The notes under the pieces are model-generated. The model saw only the letters and a list, made by a program, of their open reading frames with translations. It was not told the DNA's origin and searched no databases. 64,000 nucleotides of DNA, taken from assembly GCA_001704765.1 (NCBI GenBank), contig MBFK01000065.1:52252-116251 (forward strand), given 5' to 3'. This document shows positions 18,078 to 26,504 of this stretch, in pieces. Source of the stretch: Sinorhizobium shofinae (GTDB lineage: Bacteria > Pseudomonadota > Alphaproteobacteria > Rhizobiales > Rhizobiaceae). Every line of letters starts with the position of its first letter. The first letter of the stretch is position 1. A program made the translations under genes and the position numbers.

Positions 18078-18920
18078 ATGCAGGAAATCTCCGACAAATC
18101 ATCAAGCGCCATAAGGGAAATATTCGGGACTGACAAGATTTTGATCGGCATGATCCATTGCCCGGCGTTCCCCGGGGCGCCGCGCTACCGCAGCGCGGCG
18201 ATGTCTGAGATCTATGACGTCTGCATGCGCGACGCCGAGGCGCTGGTCGAAGGCGGCATGCATGGCCTCATCATCGAGAACCATGGCGACATACCCTTCT
18301 CGAAGCCGGAGGCCATCGGTCATGAGACGGCGGCGTTCATGTCAGTGGTCACCGATCGCATCGCGCGCGCCGTCGGCATTCCGCTCGGCATCAACGTGCT
18401 CGCCAATGCCCCGCTTCCGGCCTTCGCTATCGCAATGGCGGGCAGCGCTAAATTTATCCGCGTCAATCAGTGGGCGAACGCCTATGTCGCCAATGAAGGT
18501 TTTATGGAAGGGCGCGCGGCCGAGGCGATGCGTTACCGATCACTGCTTCGCGCCGAGCACATCAAGGTCTTTGCCGACAGTCATGTGAAGCACGGCAGCC
18601 ACGCGATCGTCGCCGACCGCTCGATCGAAGAGCTGACCCGCGATCTCGCCTTTTTCGACGCCGATGTGGTGATCGCCACCGGACAGCGCACGGGCAACGC
18701 CGCCACCCTCGAGGAGATCGAGGAAATCGGCTCGGCGACGCATCTGCCGCTTCTGGTTGGATCCGGCGTGACCAAGGACAACGTCGTCGAAATCCTGAAG
18801 CGCACGAACGGCGTCATCGTCGCCTCCTCTCTGAAGCACGGCGGTGTCTGGTGGAACCCGGTCGATATCGAGCGGGTGCGAGCCTTGCGTGCTGCGGCAG
18901 CTCCTGTTCTGGAGGCTTGA
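18078..18920 (+). CDS. BtpA/SgcQ-family protein
   Basis: A 280-residue TIM-barrel-like protein of the BtpA family, named for a cyanobacterial photosystem I biogenesis factor but common in bacterial sugar or nucleoside operons (SgcQ). Diagnostic stretches are LIGMIHCPAFPGAPRY, GMHGLIIENHGDIPF, PLGINVLANA, ADSHVKHGSHAIVADRS, and VIATGQRTGNAATLEEI. Its biochemical activity is not established to my knowledge. It starts the second plus-strand unit with TenA and the M20 hydrolase. Confidence 0.85.
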   Translation: MQEISDKSSSAIREIFGTDKILIGMIHCPAFPGAPRYRSAAMSEIYDVCMRDAEALVEGGMHGLIIENHGDIPFSKPEAIGHETAAFMSVVTDRIARAVGIPLGINVLANAPLPAFAIAMAGSAKFIRVNQWANAYVANEGFMEGRAAEAMRYRSLLRAEHIKVFADSHVKHGSHAIVADRSIEELTRDLAFFDADVVIATGQRTGNAATLEEIEEIGSATHLPLLVGSGVTKDNVVEILKRTNGVIVASSLKHGGVWWNPVDIERVRALRAAAAPVLEA

Positions 18921-18924
18921 GTCG

Positions 18925-19578
18925 GTGTCGTCAGGAACCCTTTCCGAGCAGATGCTCGAAGAGAACGCGGCCGTCTTCCGGGACATGGTGAACCATCGTT
19001 TCGTGGAGGATATCAAGGAAGACCAATTGAACGCCCATGTCTTCGATCGTTACCTCGTCTATGAAGGCGCCTTCGTCGATACCGCCATTTCGATCTGCGC
19101 CTACGGCGTGGCGAAGGCCGAGACGGTCGGACAGAAGCGCTGGCTCATTGCCGTGCTCGATGCGCTCGCCAATAAGCAAATTGCCTATTTCGAGAGAACC
19201 TTAGCCGTGCGCGGCATCGACCCTTCGAGCTACGATCTCAGGCTTCCGGACGTCGAGGCATTCAGAATCGGCATGTTGGACGTCGCGCGTCAGGGCACTT
19301 TCCTCGACATTCTCACCGCCATGTTCGCGGCCGAGTGGATGTATTGGACATGGTCGAAGGAGATTGCGGTCCGCGCCATCGGTGACCCGCTCTTGAAGGA
19401 ATGGGTCGACATCCATGCGGATCAAGATTTCGGGGCCCAGGCGCAATGGCTGAAAAGCCAGCTTGACGAGGCCGGTGCGGCATTGAGAGCCAGCGAGCGT
19501 GCGCGGCTTAGCAATATCTTTGGCCGCGTGCAGCAGCTCGAGATCGCCTTTCACCATGCCGCTTATGAAGGAACCTAG
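18925..19578 (+). CDS. TenA-family protein of the Cys-less (TenA_E-like) type
   Basis: A 217-residue all-helical TenA/thiaminase II relative. TenA proteins split amino-pyrimidines from thiamin breakdown products; most have a catalytic Cys in a helix ending P-C-x-x-x-Y. Here the equivalent helix reads AMFAAEWMYWTWSKEI with no Cys, like the TenA_E subgroup. YLVYEGAFVD and the late IFGRVQQLEIAFHHAAY helix with its Glu are typical. I start it at GTG 18925, five bases after btpA and nine bases from GGAGG, rather than at the longer start inside btpA. The M20 hydrolase follows at once. Confidence 0.82.
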   Translation: MSSGTLSEQMLEENAAVFRDMVNHRFVEDIKEDQLNAHVFDRYLVYEGAFVDTAISICAYGVAKAETVGQKRWLIAVLDALANKQIAYFERTLAVRGIDPSSYDLRLPDVEAFRIGMLDVARQGTFLDILTAMFAAEWMYWTWSKEIAVRAIGDPLLKEWVDIHADQDFGAQAQWLKSQLDEAGAALRASERARLSNIFGRVQQLEIAFHHAAYEGT

Positions 19579-19589
19579 GGAAAATTCGC

Positions 19590-20849
19590 ATGACATTGGA
19601 CATCGACCGCGCGCGCCTTTTGCAGCGCCTTGATGACTTCGCCCGGATCGGCGGAACGCCCGCTGGCGGCGTCAATCGCCAGGCGCTGTCAGACGAAGAC
19701 AGGCGGTCGCGCCGCCTGCTTGCCGAACTGGCGCTTGCGCGCGGCTTCCGCGTGTTTCAGGACCCGATGGCCAACCTGTTCATCCACCGCAAAGGCCGCC
19801 TTGCCGGTCGGCCGCCCTTCGTCATCGGCAGCCATCTCGACAGCCAGCCGACCGGCGGCCGCTTCGACGGAGCGCTCGGCACTCTGAGCGCGTTCGAAGT
19901 GATCGAGAGCATTGAGGATGCAGACCTGGAGACCGATCTCCCTCTCGAGGTCGTGGCATGGACCAACGAGGAGGGAAGCCGGTTCGCGCCCGGCACCATG
20001 GGTTCAATGGCCTTTGCCGCAAGAGCAATACCCGAGACCTGGTCAGAACTTCTCGGCACGGACGGAGCTCCCTTCCGTGCCGAGCTAAAGGCCACGCTCG
20101 ATGCCTTGCCTGAGGCGGAGATGCGGCTGCTCGGCTTCCCGATATCCGGCTATCTGGAACTCCATATCGAACAAGGGCCCGCGTTGGAGCAGGAAAAGAT
20201 ACCGATCGGCATCGTTGACGGCATTCAGGGAACGCGCTGGTTGGACATCACGGTCAACGGCCAGGCCGCGCACGCCGGAACGACGGCGCTCAGCTTTCGC
20301 CGCGACCCGATGGCCGCTGCGGTCGCATCCCTCGACACTCTGTTCAAAAGCATCATGCCGCAGGACGAGCGGACCCGTTTCACCATCGGCCGCTTTGCAG
20401 TACAGCCTGGATCAGTGAACGCGATCCCCGGCTCGGTCGTATTCACGGTCGATCTTCGCCATCCGGAACCTTCAGCCATCGACGCGCTGGAAATGAAAAT
20501 CCGCAACACCTGCGTCGCTGCGGCGGAGGTTCACGGTTGTGAAGTGACGTTCCGCCGGCTGTTCGATATGCCGCCCGCCACATTTTCCGAAGGACTCCTT
20601 AACTGCCTCGGCCGGGCTGCCGCGAGGCTGGACCTCCCGGTCAAGCGTATGATTTCAGGAGCGTTCCATGATGCCTTGTTCGTCAATCGCGTGGCCCCCG
20701 CGGCAATGATCTTCGTGCCCTGCCGCGATGGACTGAGCCACAACGAAGCTGAATATGTCGAGCCGGACGACGCGATTACTGGGGCACGGATGTTGCTTGC
20801 CTCAACTTTGGAGGCGATGCGCGAGATCGCATCGTCTAAGAGCAATTGA
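19590..20849 (+). CDS. M20-family Zn-dependent amidohydrolase (carbamoylase/allantoate amidohydrolase type)
   Basis: A 419-residue metallohydrolase. Metal-binding motifs are GSHLDSQPTGGRFDG, then WTNEEGSRFAPG and later LHIEQGPALE and GAFHDA. The dimerisation domain lies around residues 210-330. Family members cleave N-carbamoyl or N-formyl groups from amino acids, ureides and pyrimidine breakdown products. Directly after a TenA_E-like gene, it resembles in concept the YlmB plus TenA pair that salvages formylaminopyrimidine from decayed thiamin, though YlmB belongs to another M20 subgroup. It is the last gene of the locus. Confidence 0.88.
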   Translation: MTLDIDRARLLQRLDDFARIGGTPAGGVNRQALSDEDRRSRRLLAELALARGFRVFQDPMANLFIHRKGRLAGRPPFVIGSHLDSQPTGGRFDGALGTLSAFEVIESIEDADLETDLPLEVVAWTNEEGSRFAPGTMGSMAFAARAIPETWSELLGTDGAPFRAELKATLDALPEAEMRLLGFPISGYLELHIEQGPALEQEKIPIGIVDGIQGTRWLDITVNGQAAHAGTTALSFRRDPMAAAVASLDTLFKSIMPQDERTRFTIGRFAVQPGSVNAIPGSVVFTVDLRHPEPSAIDALEMKIRNTCVAAAEVHGCEVTFRRLFDMPPATFSEGLLNCLGRAAARLDLPVKRMISGAFHDALFVNRVAPAAMIFVPCRDGLSHNEAEYVEPDDAITGARMLLASTLEAMREIASSKSN

Positions 20850-20854
20850 CTTGG

Positions 20855-21080
20855 CGAGCCTCGCGAAAAGGAGATATCGCAAGACGACCTGGCGCGTGCG
20901 GCCGGGATAGAACGCTCTTAGGCGAGCCACTTAGACGCGATAGCAAAAACCCGACTATCATTACTCTTCAGAAGCTCGCGGTGGCTTTGCAACGTGATAT
21001 CTCGGAGCTGCTCGCGAATTGCCGGTTAGCACTGCCGAGATTGAGCCTGCCGAGATTGAGCCCCTCAAGAGTGGCCTTAG
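20855..21080 (+). pseudogene. XRE-family regulator remnant with frameshift
   Basis: One frame reads EKEISQDDLARAAGIERS and then hits TAG; the continuation, RDSKNPTIITLQKLAVALQRDISELLA, is in the next frame. Together they make a standard XRE/Cro helix-turn-helix (LARAAGI.RS...RDSKNPTI.TL.KLA.AL), so a small indel near 20920-20940 has broken the gene. The rest, up to about 21180, shows no recognisable domain. Confidence 0.75.
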
Positions 21081-21189
21081 AAGTTGCAAGCCGCGAAATT
21101 CATTGTAACCGCGATTGGTCAGGATGTCGCGTGCACGCGAGCCATAGGCGCGTCAGCTGGGTCCGAAGGATACATTATGAGATCCAGCG

Positions 21190-21508
21190 AGATGCGAAGA
21201 TGGCGGCGTGGTCGCGTCTACTCGTCATCGATCCCGGCAGCCACATCTGGGCGCCAGGCAAGACACGCAGAATACGAATCCTATCCGCCATCGTCACGTG
21301 GGCTGCAATGTAGGGTGTGCCCGGGATAACAAGCTCGCGTTCCCTGCATCCGGCCGGGACTGACCGCTTTCAGGAAAGTCTAGAAGACGCGTGCAGCGCG
21401 GACGATCTCCTCGTCGACGTGGATCGCCGCCCTTGGATTCTCTTCTTCAATGTAACTGAAGATGTTGTCGCGATCGTCCAGTGCGTATTGCGACCAGACA
21501 AGCCTCAT
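21190..21508 (-). pseudogene. RelE/ParE-family toxin, frameshifted
   Basis: From ATG 21508 the reverse strand reads MRLVWSQYALDDRDNIFSYI, then EEENPRAAIHVDEEIVRAARVF and stops at TAG (21380-21382) after 42 residues. The rest of a ParE toxin follows in other frames: FPESGQ, then RELVIPGTPYIAAHV and RIRILRVLPGAQMW. The intact protein would have about 95 residues. It overlaps the antitoxin stop by four bases in the usual toxin-antitoxin arrangement. Confidence 0.8.
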
Positions 21509-21612
21509 CGGTCACCCGCCGCGGCCTTGCGCAAGGCTGCCGTACGGCGCTCGCGAAAGCGCACATCGGCGTCGGCATCAATCCGAGTCTGGATCAGTGC
21601 ATTTAAACCCAT
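21505..21612 (-). pseudogene. RelB/DinJ-type antitoxin with internal deletion
   Basis: The 35-residue frame begins MGLNALIQTRIDADADVR, the DNA-binding start of a DinJ/RelB antitoxin, and jumps to FRERRTAALRKAAAGDR, which resembles the end of such a protein. About 50 central residues are missing without loss of frame. What is left might still bind its operator as a short arc-type peptide, but cannot be expected to neutralise a toxin. A ribosome site GGGAGAC lies upstream. Confidence 0.65.
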
Positions 21613-21639
21613 CTGCGAGTCTCCCTTCGCCGCAGTTAG

Positions 21640-21659
21640 TGTAATGCATTTGCATTACA
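21640..21659. promoter_or_regulatory. Perfect palindrome upstream of the antitoxin remnant
   Basis: Arms TGTAATGCA and TGCATTACA around TT form a perfect 20-bp dyad 28 bp upstream of the antitoxin start. This is the expected place for the autoregulatory operator of a RelBE/ParDE-type module, and it has survived although both genes are damaged. Confidence 0.7.
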
Positions 21660-21813
21660 ATTTCCAGAGACCCGGCGAACTCTATCCCATTCCCGAATAG
21701 ACTTCACTTGATGGTCCGGCTCGCATTCTTTGCGACGAGCCGATCTGCGAAGAACCTGAACTTCGAAGAGGTCGGCATTCGCATATCCTCGCCGTGGGCC
21801 TTTCCAGGCGGGC

Positions 21814-22512
21814 ATGAAGAGTTACATATGTGACATCGTCGTGAACTTGGCCGCCATGGTGATCGCTCTCCGCAATCTTAGTAAATCCTATGAGACTGCC
21901 GAAGGGCGGCTTGAAGTGTTGAGAGGGATCAATCTCGATCTCGGCGCGGGAGACAGCGTTGCCCTGACAGGGGAGTCTGGTAGCGGTAAGAGCACCCTCC
22001 TGCATCTCGTAGCCGGCCTAGACCGCCCGGACGCAGGCGAGATCGTGATCGGGGGCCGAGACATCTCCAAGCTGGACGACCGGGGTCGCGCCGCCTACAG
22101 GCGAACCGAAGTCGGCCTCGTGTTTCAGCAATTCAACCTTATCCCCTCACTAGACGTGGCGGCGAACATAGCCTTCCACGCCAAGCTCGCCGGACGCCAC
22201 GATCCCGCGTGGGAAAATGAACTCGTCGAGCGCCTCGGAGTCGGGACATTGCTGACCAGATATCCAGAGCAGCTTTCGAGCGGACAGCAGCAGCGGGTGG
22301 CAATCGGACGGACACTTGCCGCGCGTCCCGGCTTGGTTCTGGCAGACGAACCCACAGGAAATCTGGACGAGGCTAACGGAGACGCTGTCCTGGATCTGAT
22401 GCTCTCGCTTTCGAAGGGAACTGGATCGACGCTGCTCATGGTGACGCATTCGCAAAGACTCGCGGACAGGCTCGACCGGCAGGTCCATTTGCGGTCGGGG
22501 AAGATCGAATGA
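21814..22512 (+). CDS. ABC transporter ATP-binding protein, LolD/MacB type
   Basis: A 232-residue ATPase with Walker A GESGSGKSTLL, the Q-loop LVFQQFNLIPSL, signature LSSGQQQRVAIGRTLA and Walker B LVLADEPTGNLD, as in the LolD/MacB/FtsE group that works with FtsX-type permeases. ATG 21856 (VIALRNLSKSY) is a more family-like start than ATG 21814; neither has a strong ribosome site. Its stop overlaps the permease start. With the two following genes it resembles the Agrobacterium attEFGH transporter set. Confidence 0.92.
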   Translation: MKSYICDIVVNLAAMVIALRNLSKSYETAEGRLEVLRGINLDLGAGDSVALTGESGSGKSTLLHLVAGLDRPDAGEIVIGGRDISKLDDRGRAAYRRTEVGLVFQQFNLIPSLDVAANIAFHAKLAGRHDPAWENELVERLGVGTLLTRYPEQLSSGQQQRVAIGRTLAARPGLVLADEPTGNLDEANGDAVLDLMLSLSKGTGSTLLMVTHSQRLADRLDRQVHLRSGKIE

Positions 22513-24920
22513 CGATTTGGACCGTAGCCACGGCACTCCTGTCCCACTGGCGACGACGGCCGCTGCAGCTCGGCGCTCTCATGTTGGGCCTGGCACTGGC
22601 GACTGCCCTGTGGTCCGGGGTGCAGGCGGTCAACGCAGAAGCCCGCGCGAGCTACGCCCGAGCAGCGGCTGCATTGGATCAGAACGGGTTGGCGCACTTG
22701 GTTTCTCCACACGGCCGCTCGATCCCGCGGGCCGCCTTCGTGCGGCTCAGACGGGCGGGTTGGAACGTGTCGCCTGTCCTCGAGGGGGAATATCGGTTCG
22801 GAGCCACCCGGCTGAGGGTGATCGGCATCGAGCCGCTGACGATGCCCGCGGAGACGCAGACCGTCGATCTGCGGAATGCCGGGGACTTGCTTTCCTTCAT
22901 CTCGCCTCCCGGCACGCTGGTTGTTTCTCCTGATACAGCGGAGAAAATACGAGGGAAGACTGACCTCGCATTGCGTGTTTCGGATCGGATGCCGGACGGG
23001 GCCGCCTTCGTCGATATCGGCTTAGCCGAGCGGCTATTAAGAAGAGACGGCGAACTCACTCGCATTGTGATCGCCGAGAACCAACGTCCCGGTCTGGAGC
23101 CGCTCGGAACGCTTGCCCCGGCGCTTTCGGTTCGCGAGCCGAGTGCGCAAAGCGACGTCGAGCATCTTACCGAGAGCTTCCATCTCAATCTGACGGCCTT
23201 CGGTTTTCTCGCCTTCGCGGTGGGGCTGTTCATCGTGTACTCGACCATCGGCCTCGCCTTCGAGCAACGGCGGCCGACCTTCAGAACGCTTCGGTGCCTT
23301 GGAGTTTCGTTGAGCGCGCTTGCGGTTTTGCTGCTCGCCGAGCTAGTCCTTTTCGCCCTTGCCGCCGCGGCAGCGGGAGTCATTATCGGATATCTGATTG
23401 CTTCGCTGCTACTGCCCGGAGTCGCCGCAACCCTCGAAGGGCTCTACGGAGCCAGCGTCCCCGGCACGCTTTCCCTACGTCCGGAGTGGTGGCTCTCGGG
23501 CTTTGCCATCGCGGTGGCCGGAACGTTGGTTTCGTCGACACAGAGCCTGTTGCGCTTGATGCGGGTGCCTTTGCTCACGGCGGCCCAGCCTCAGACCTGG
23601 GGGCGAGCGTCGCAGACGGGACGGCGATTTCAGGTGCTGGCCGCCGCGGCTTTGCTAGGCCTCTCGGGAGCACTTATTCTGTGGGCTGATGGACTGCAGG
23701 CGGGATTTGGCGTCCTTGGCTGTCTTCTGCTGGGGGCGTCGCTACTTCTCCCGGCCGTGCTCTCCGGATTCCTCACCTTGATGCAGCGGGCGTCTTCGGG
23801 TGCGCTCGTCACGTGGTTCTGGGCCGACGCGCGGCAGCAGCTCCCCGGACTATCCCTTGCCCTCATGGCATTGCTTCTTGCGCTGGCGGCAAACGTAGGC
23901 GTCGGAACCATGGTGTCAAGCTTCCGTCTCACTTTCGTGGGCTGGCTCGACCAACGCCTCGCCGCGGAGCTTTACGTCGCCGCCCGGAACGAACCCGAGG
24001 CAGACCGGCTCAGGGCATGGCTCGCAACGAAGGTGGAATCGGTGCTACCGATCTCGAGCGTGGACGTCGAGATCCGGGGTCAACCGATGCAGATCTTCGG
24101 TGTCGTTGACGATCCGACCTACAGGGAGCACTGGCCCCTGATCGTTGGCTTGCCCGACGTCTGGGATCGGGTGGCTTCCGGTGAAGGAGTGTTGGTCAAC
24201 GAACAGTTCTGGAGGCGGGAGCGGCTCCGCATCGGCGATCAGCTGGATCTGGCCAGCGACTGGAAGTCGACGGTTGTCGGCGTCTATTCGGATTACGGAA
24301 ACCCAAAGGGCCAGGTTATCGCCGGAATAAACGCCCTAACCTCTCGGTACCCGGAAGTCTCGCGCCTGCGCTACGGTCTGCGGGTCCAGCCTGATCAGGT
24401 TCCAGACTTGCGGTCGAGCCTCTCGGACGAATTCGGACTACCACCGGATAACATCGTCGATCAAGCGGCACTGAAGGAACAGTCACGGCGGATCTTCGAT
24501 CGCACGTTTTTGGTTACCGGCGCGCTGAACATATTCACGCTTGGGGTTGCGGCATTGGCTATGTTCTCGAGCCTCCTCACGCTTTCGGAAATGCGCCTCC
24601 CGCAGCTTGCGCCAGTTTGGGCGATGGGGGTCACAAGGCGCGATCTCGCTCTTCTTGAGGTTCTAAGGACCCTGGTGCTCTGGTTGGCGACATTTTTTAC
24701 CGCTTTGCCCCTCGGCTTGGCGCTGGCGTGGGTGCTTCTCGCGGTGGTGAATGTCGAAGCCTTCGGCTGGCGTCTGCCAATGCATATCTTTCCTTACGAA
24801 TGGGTCCGGCTCGGTCTCGTGGCGCTCGCCGCTGCGGTCGTTTCCATATTCATCCCGCTTCGCCGGCTGGCGGGACTCGCACCGTCGGAACTTCTCAAGG
24901 TTTTCGCCAATGAGCGTTAG
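22509..24920 (+). CDS. FtsX-like ABC transporter permease
   Basis: An 803-residue inner-membrane protein with the double FtsX-type layout: an N-terminal helix (about residues 15-37), a periplasmic domain, three helices around residues 235-355, two more at about 375-425, then a second periplasmic domain and a final set near residues 670-790 (LFSSLLTLSEMRLPQLAPVWAMGV in parts, ending LRRLAGLAPSELLKVFANER). Such permeases move lipids or lipoproteins or act mechanically across the periplasm. It is coupled by ATGA to the ATPase and overlaps the lipocalin-like gene by 11 bases. Confidence 0.9.
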   Translation: MTIWTVATALLSHWRRRPLQLGALMLGLALATALWSGVQAVNAEARASYARAAAALDQNGLAHLVSPHGRSIPRAAFVRLRRAGWNVSPVLEGEYRFGATRLRVIGIEPLTMPAETQTVDLRNAGDLLSFISPPGTLVVSPDTAEKIRGKTDLALRVSDRMPDGAAFVDIGLAERLLRRDGELTRIVIAENQRPGLEPLGTLAPALSVREPSAQSDVEHLTESFHLNLTAFGFLAFAVGLFIVYSTIGLAFEQRRPTFRTLRCLGVSLSALAVLLLAELVLFALAAAAAGVIIGYLIASLLLPGVAATLEGLYGASVPGTLSLRPEWWLSGFAIAVAGTLVSSTQSLLRLMRVPLLTAAQPQTWGRASQTGRRFQVLAAAALLGLSGALILWADGLQAGFGVLGCLLLGASLLLPAVLSGFLTLMQRASSGALVTWFWADARQQLPGLSLALMALLLALAANVGVGTMVSSFRLTFVGWLDQRLAAELYVAARNEPEADRLRAWLATKVESVLPISSVDVEIRGQPMQIFGVVDDPTYREHWPLIVGLPDVWDRVASGEGVLVNEQFWRRERLRIGDQLDLASDWKSTVVGVYSDYGNPKGQVIAGINALTSRYPEVSRLRYGLRVQPDQVPDLRSSLSDEFGLPPDNIVDQAALKEQSRRIFDRTFLVTGALNIFTLGVAALAMFSSLLTLSEMRLPQLAPVWAMGVTRRDLALLEVLRTLVLWLATFFTALPLGLALAWVLLAVVNVEAFGWRLPMHIFPYEWVRLGLVALAAAVVSIFIPLRRLAGLAPSELLKVFANER

Positions 24921-25983
24921 ATCAATTGCGATCGCTTTTGCGGTGATGATCATGGCCAGCTTGTCCGGAAGCCAAGCGGCCCCCCAGGGTTTTGGTGGCC
25001 TCAGCTCGGCGGCTGAAGGGTTTTCGGTGCCGCAGCCCGGCCTGCTGTTCCGTTTCCCCGACGACCACGGCGCCCATCCGGATTTCCGAATAGAGTGGTG
25101 GTATCTTACGGCAAATCTTGAAGCTCCGGACGGAACTCAATACGGAGCGCAGTGGACCCTTTTCCGGTCAGCGCTTGCTCCCAGGGAGGCCAAAGGATGG
25201 TCGAGCCCACAGATTTGGATGGGTCACGCAGCCGTCACTACTTCCGAAGACCACTTCGTGGCTGAACGTATTTCACGCGGGGGAGTAGGGCAGGCTGGGG
25301 TGGTGGCGGAGCCTTTTTCGGCCTGGATCGACGACTGGCAAATGAAGGGGGGTGACACCCCAGAAGCGGATCAACTGGCCGAACTCACTCTGAACGCGAC
25401 AGCAAAGGACTTCGGCTATGAACTCCGTCTATCGGCCACGGGCCCGCTGGTGCCCCAGGGCAACAACGGCTATTCGGTGAAATCGGCGCAGGGACAGGCC
25501 AGCTACTACTATTCGCAACCGTTCTACGCGGTGACAGGCTCGCTTGCGCTACCCACTGGGAATGTCGACGTGACCGGAAAGGCTTGGCTTGATCGCGAGT
25601 GGTCCTCACAGCCCCTCGCGGAAGACCAGACGGGTTGGGACTGGTTCTCGCTGCACCTCGATTCAGGGGAGAAGCTCATGGGCTTCCGTCTCAGAGACAA
25701 AGGAGAGGGGTTCACCTCGGCGACGTGGATCACTGCCGATGGGCGACCGGAGCCCTTACCCGCGGGAGCTCTCCAGATCGTCCCCGTCCGAACCGCCAAA
25801 GTCGCAGGCGGTCAGATTCCTGTTTCTTGGAATCTCCGGATTCCCAGTCGCGGCTTTGAGGTCACAACCCAGCCTTTGAACGACCAAGCATGGATGGCAA
25901 CGTCCATACCGTATTGGGAGGGCCCGATCACCTTCGGCGGCAGCGTCGGCGGGAGGGGGTATCTGGAGATGACTGGGTACTAG
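24910..25983 (+). CDS. AttH/CrtC-like lipocalin-family exported protein
   Basis: A 357-residue protein with a signal peptide (about 24 residues, to GSQAA). The core motifs HPDFRIEWWYLTANL, GAQWTLFRSAL, QIWMGHAAVT, and ITGKAWLDREWSSQ-type segment (VTGKAWLDREWSSQP), followed by GWDWFSLHLDSGEKLM, are those of the AttH / hydroxyneurosporene synthase-like family, a double lipocalin fold. I start it at ATG 24910, within the 3' end of the permease gene; the longer reading has no signal peptide. It completes an attEFGH-like unit whose cargo is unknown. Confidence 0.88.
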   Translation: MSVRSIAIAFAVMIMASLSGSQAAPQGFGGLSSAAEGFSVPQPGLLFRFPDDHGAHPDFRIEWWYLTANLEAPDGTQYGAQWTLFRSALAPREAKGWSSPQIWMGHAAVTTSEDHFVAERISRGGVGQAGVVAEPFSAWIDDWQMKGGDTPEADQLAELTLNATAKDFGYELRLSATGPLVPQGNNGYSVKSAQGQASYYYSQPFYAVTGSLALPTGNVDVTGKAWLDREWSSQPLAEDQTGWDWFSLHLDSGEKLMGFRLRDKGEGFTSATWITADGRPEPLPAGALQIVPVRTAKVAGGQIPVSWNLRIPSRGFEVTTQPLNDQAWMATSIPYWEGPITFGGSVGGRGYLEMTGY

Positions 25984-26504
25984 GTGCCCCGGTGTCGCTT
26001 GGCGTCAATGATATCAGAGGCTTAGCTTTGCACGTAATTTGAGAATGGAGCGCTCGAGAATTGGCGCAGCCGTATCTGCTGTGGCTCGGCCATGGCGCCG
26101 AACGAATGCCCAATTCGCGCGGATGGAGAGTTAAAAGCCTCAGCGGTGAGTTTGAGCATTCCGGTCTCGGTATTCTCGTAATTAAACTGGGTGCCACGTG
26201 ACATCACTGATCCTCTTTCGCACTACAAAAAAGACACGGCCACAGCCACCGCAATGAGCTCTAAGACCGAGTATGCATCCGCTACACCGCGACACCGATG
26301 ATTATGATGCCTTCAGGCCATGATGCGGCACTGGAGCGCATTAGTTATTGAGGCGATCGGCGGCATTGTGTGATTGGCCCCGGCGGACCTCTCGCTTGTC
26401 GCCCTACGTGGGAGCCAGAACAGCGAAAGATGCCCACTCCTGCGCAAGGCGGCTGCCAACAGGGGGTAAGTCAGCAACTGCTGGCAAATGACGGCGGCAG
26501 CTGG
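25984..26504. other. Intergenic region without recognisable genes
   Basis: This 521-bp stretch separates the AttH-like gene from the convergent Usp gene. Two overlapping reverse-strand frames of 61 and 89 codons (26022-26207, 25928-26197) are present, but neither resembles a family and codon use is poor. I found no hairpin followed by a T-run. Confidence 0.5.
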
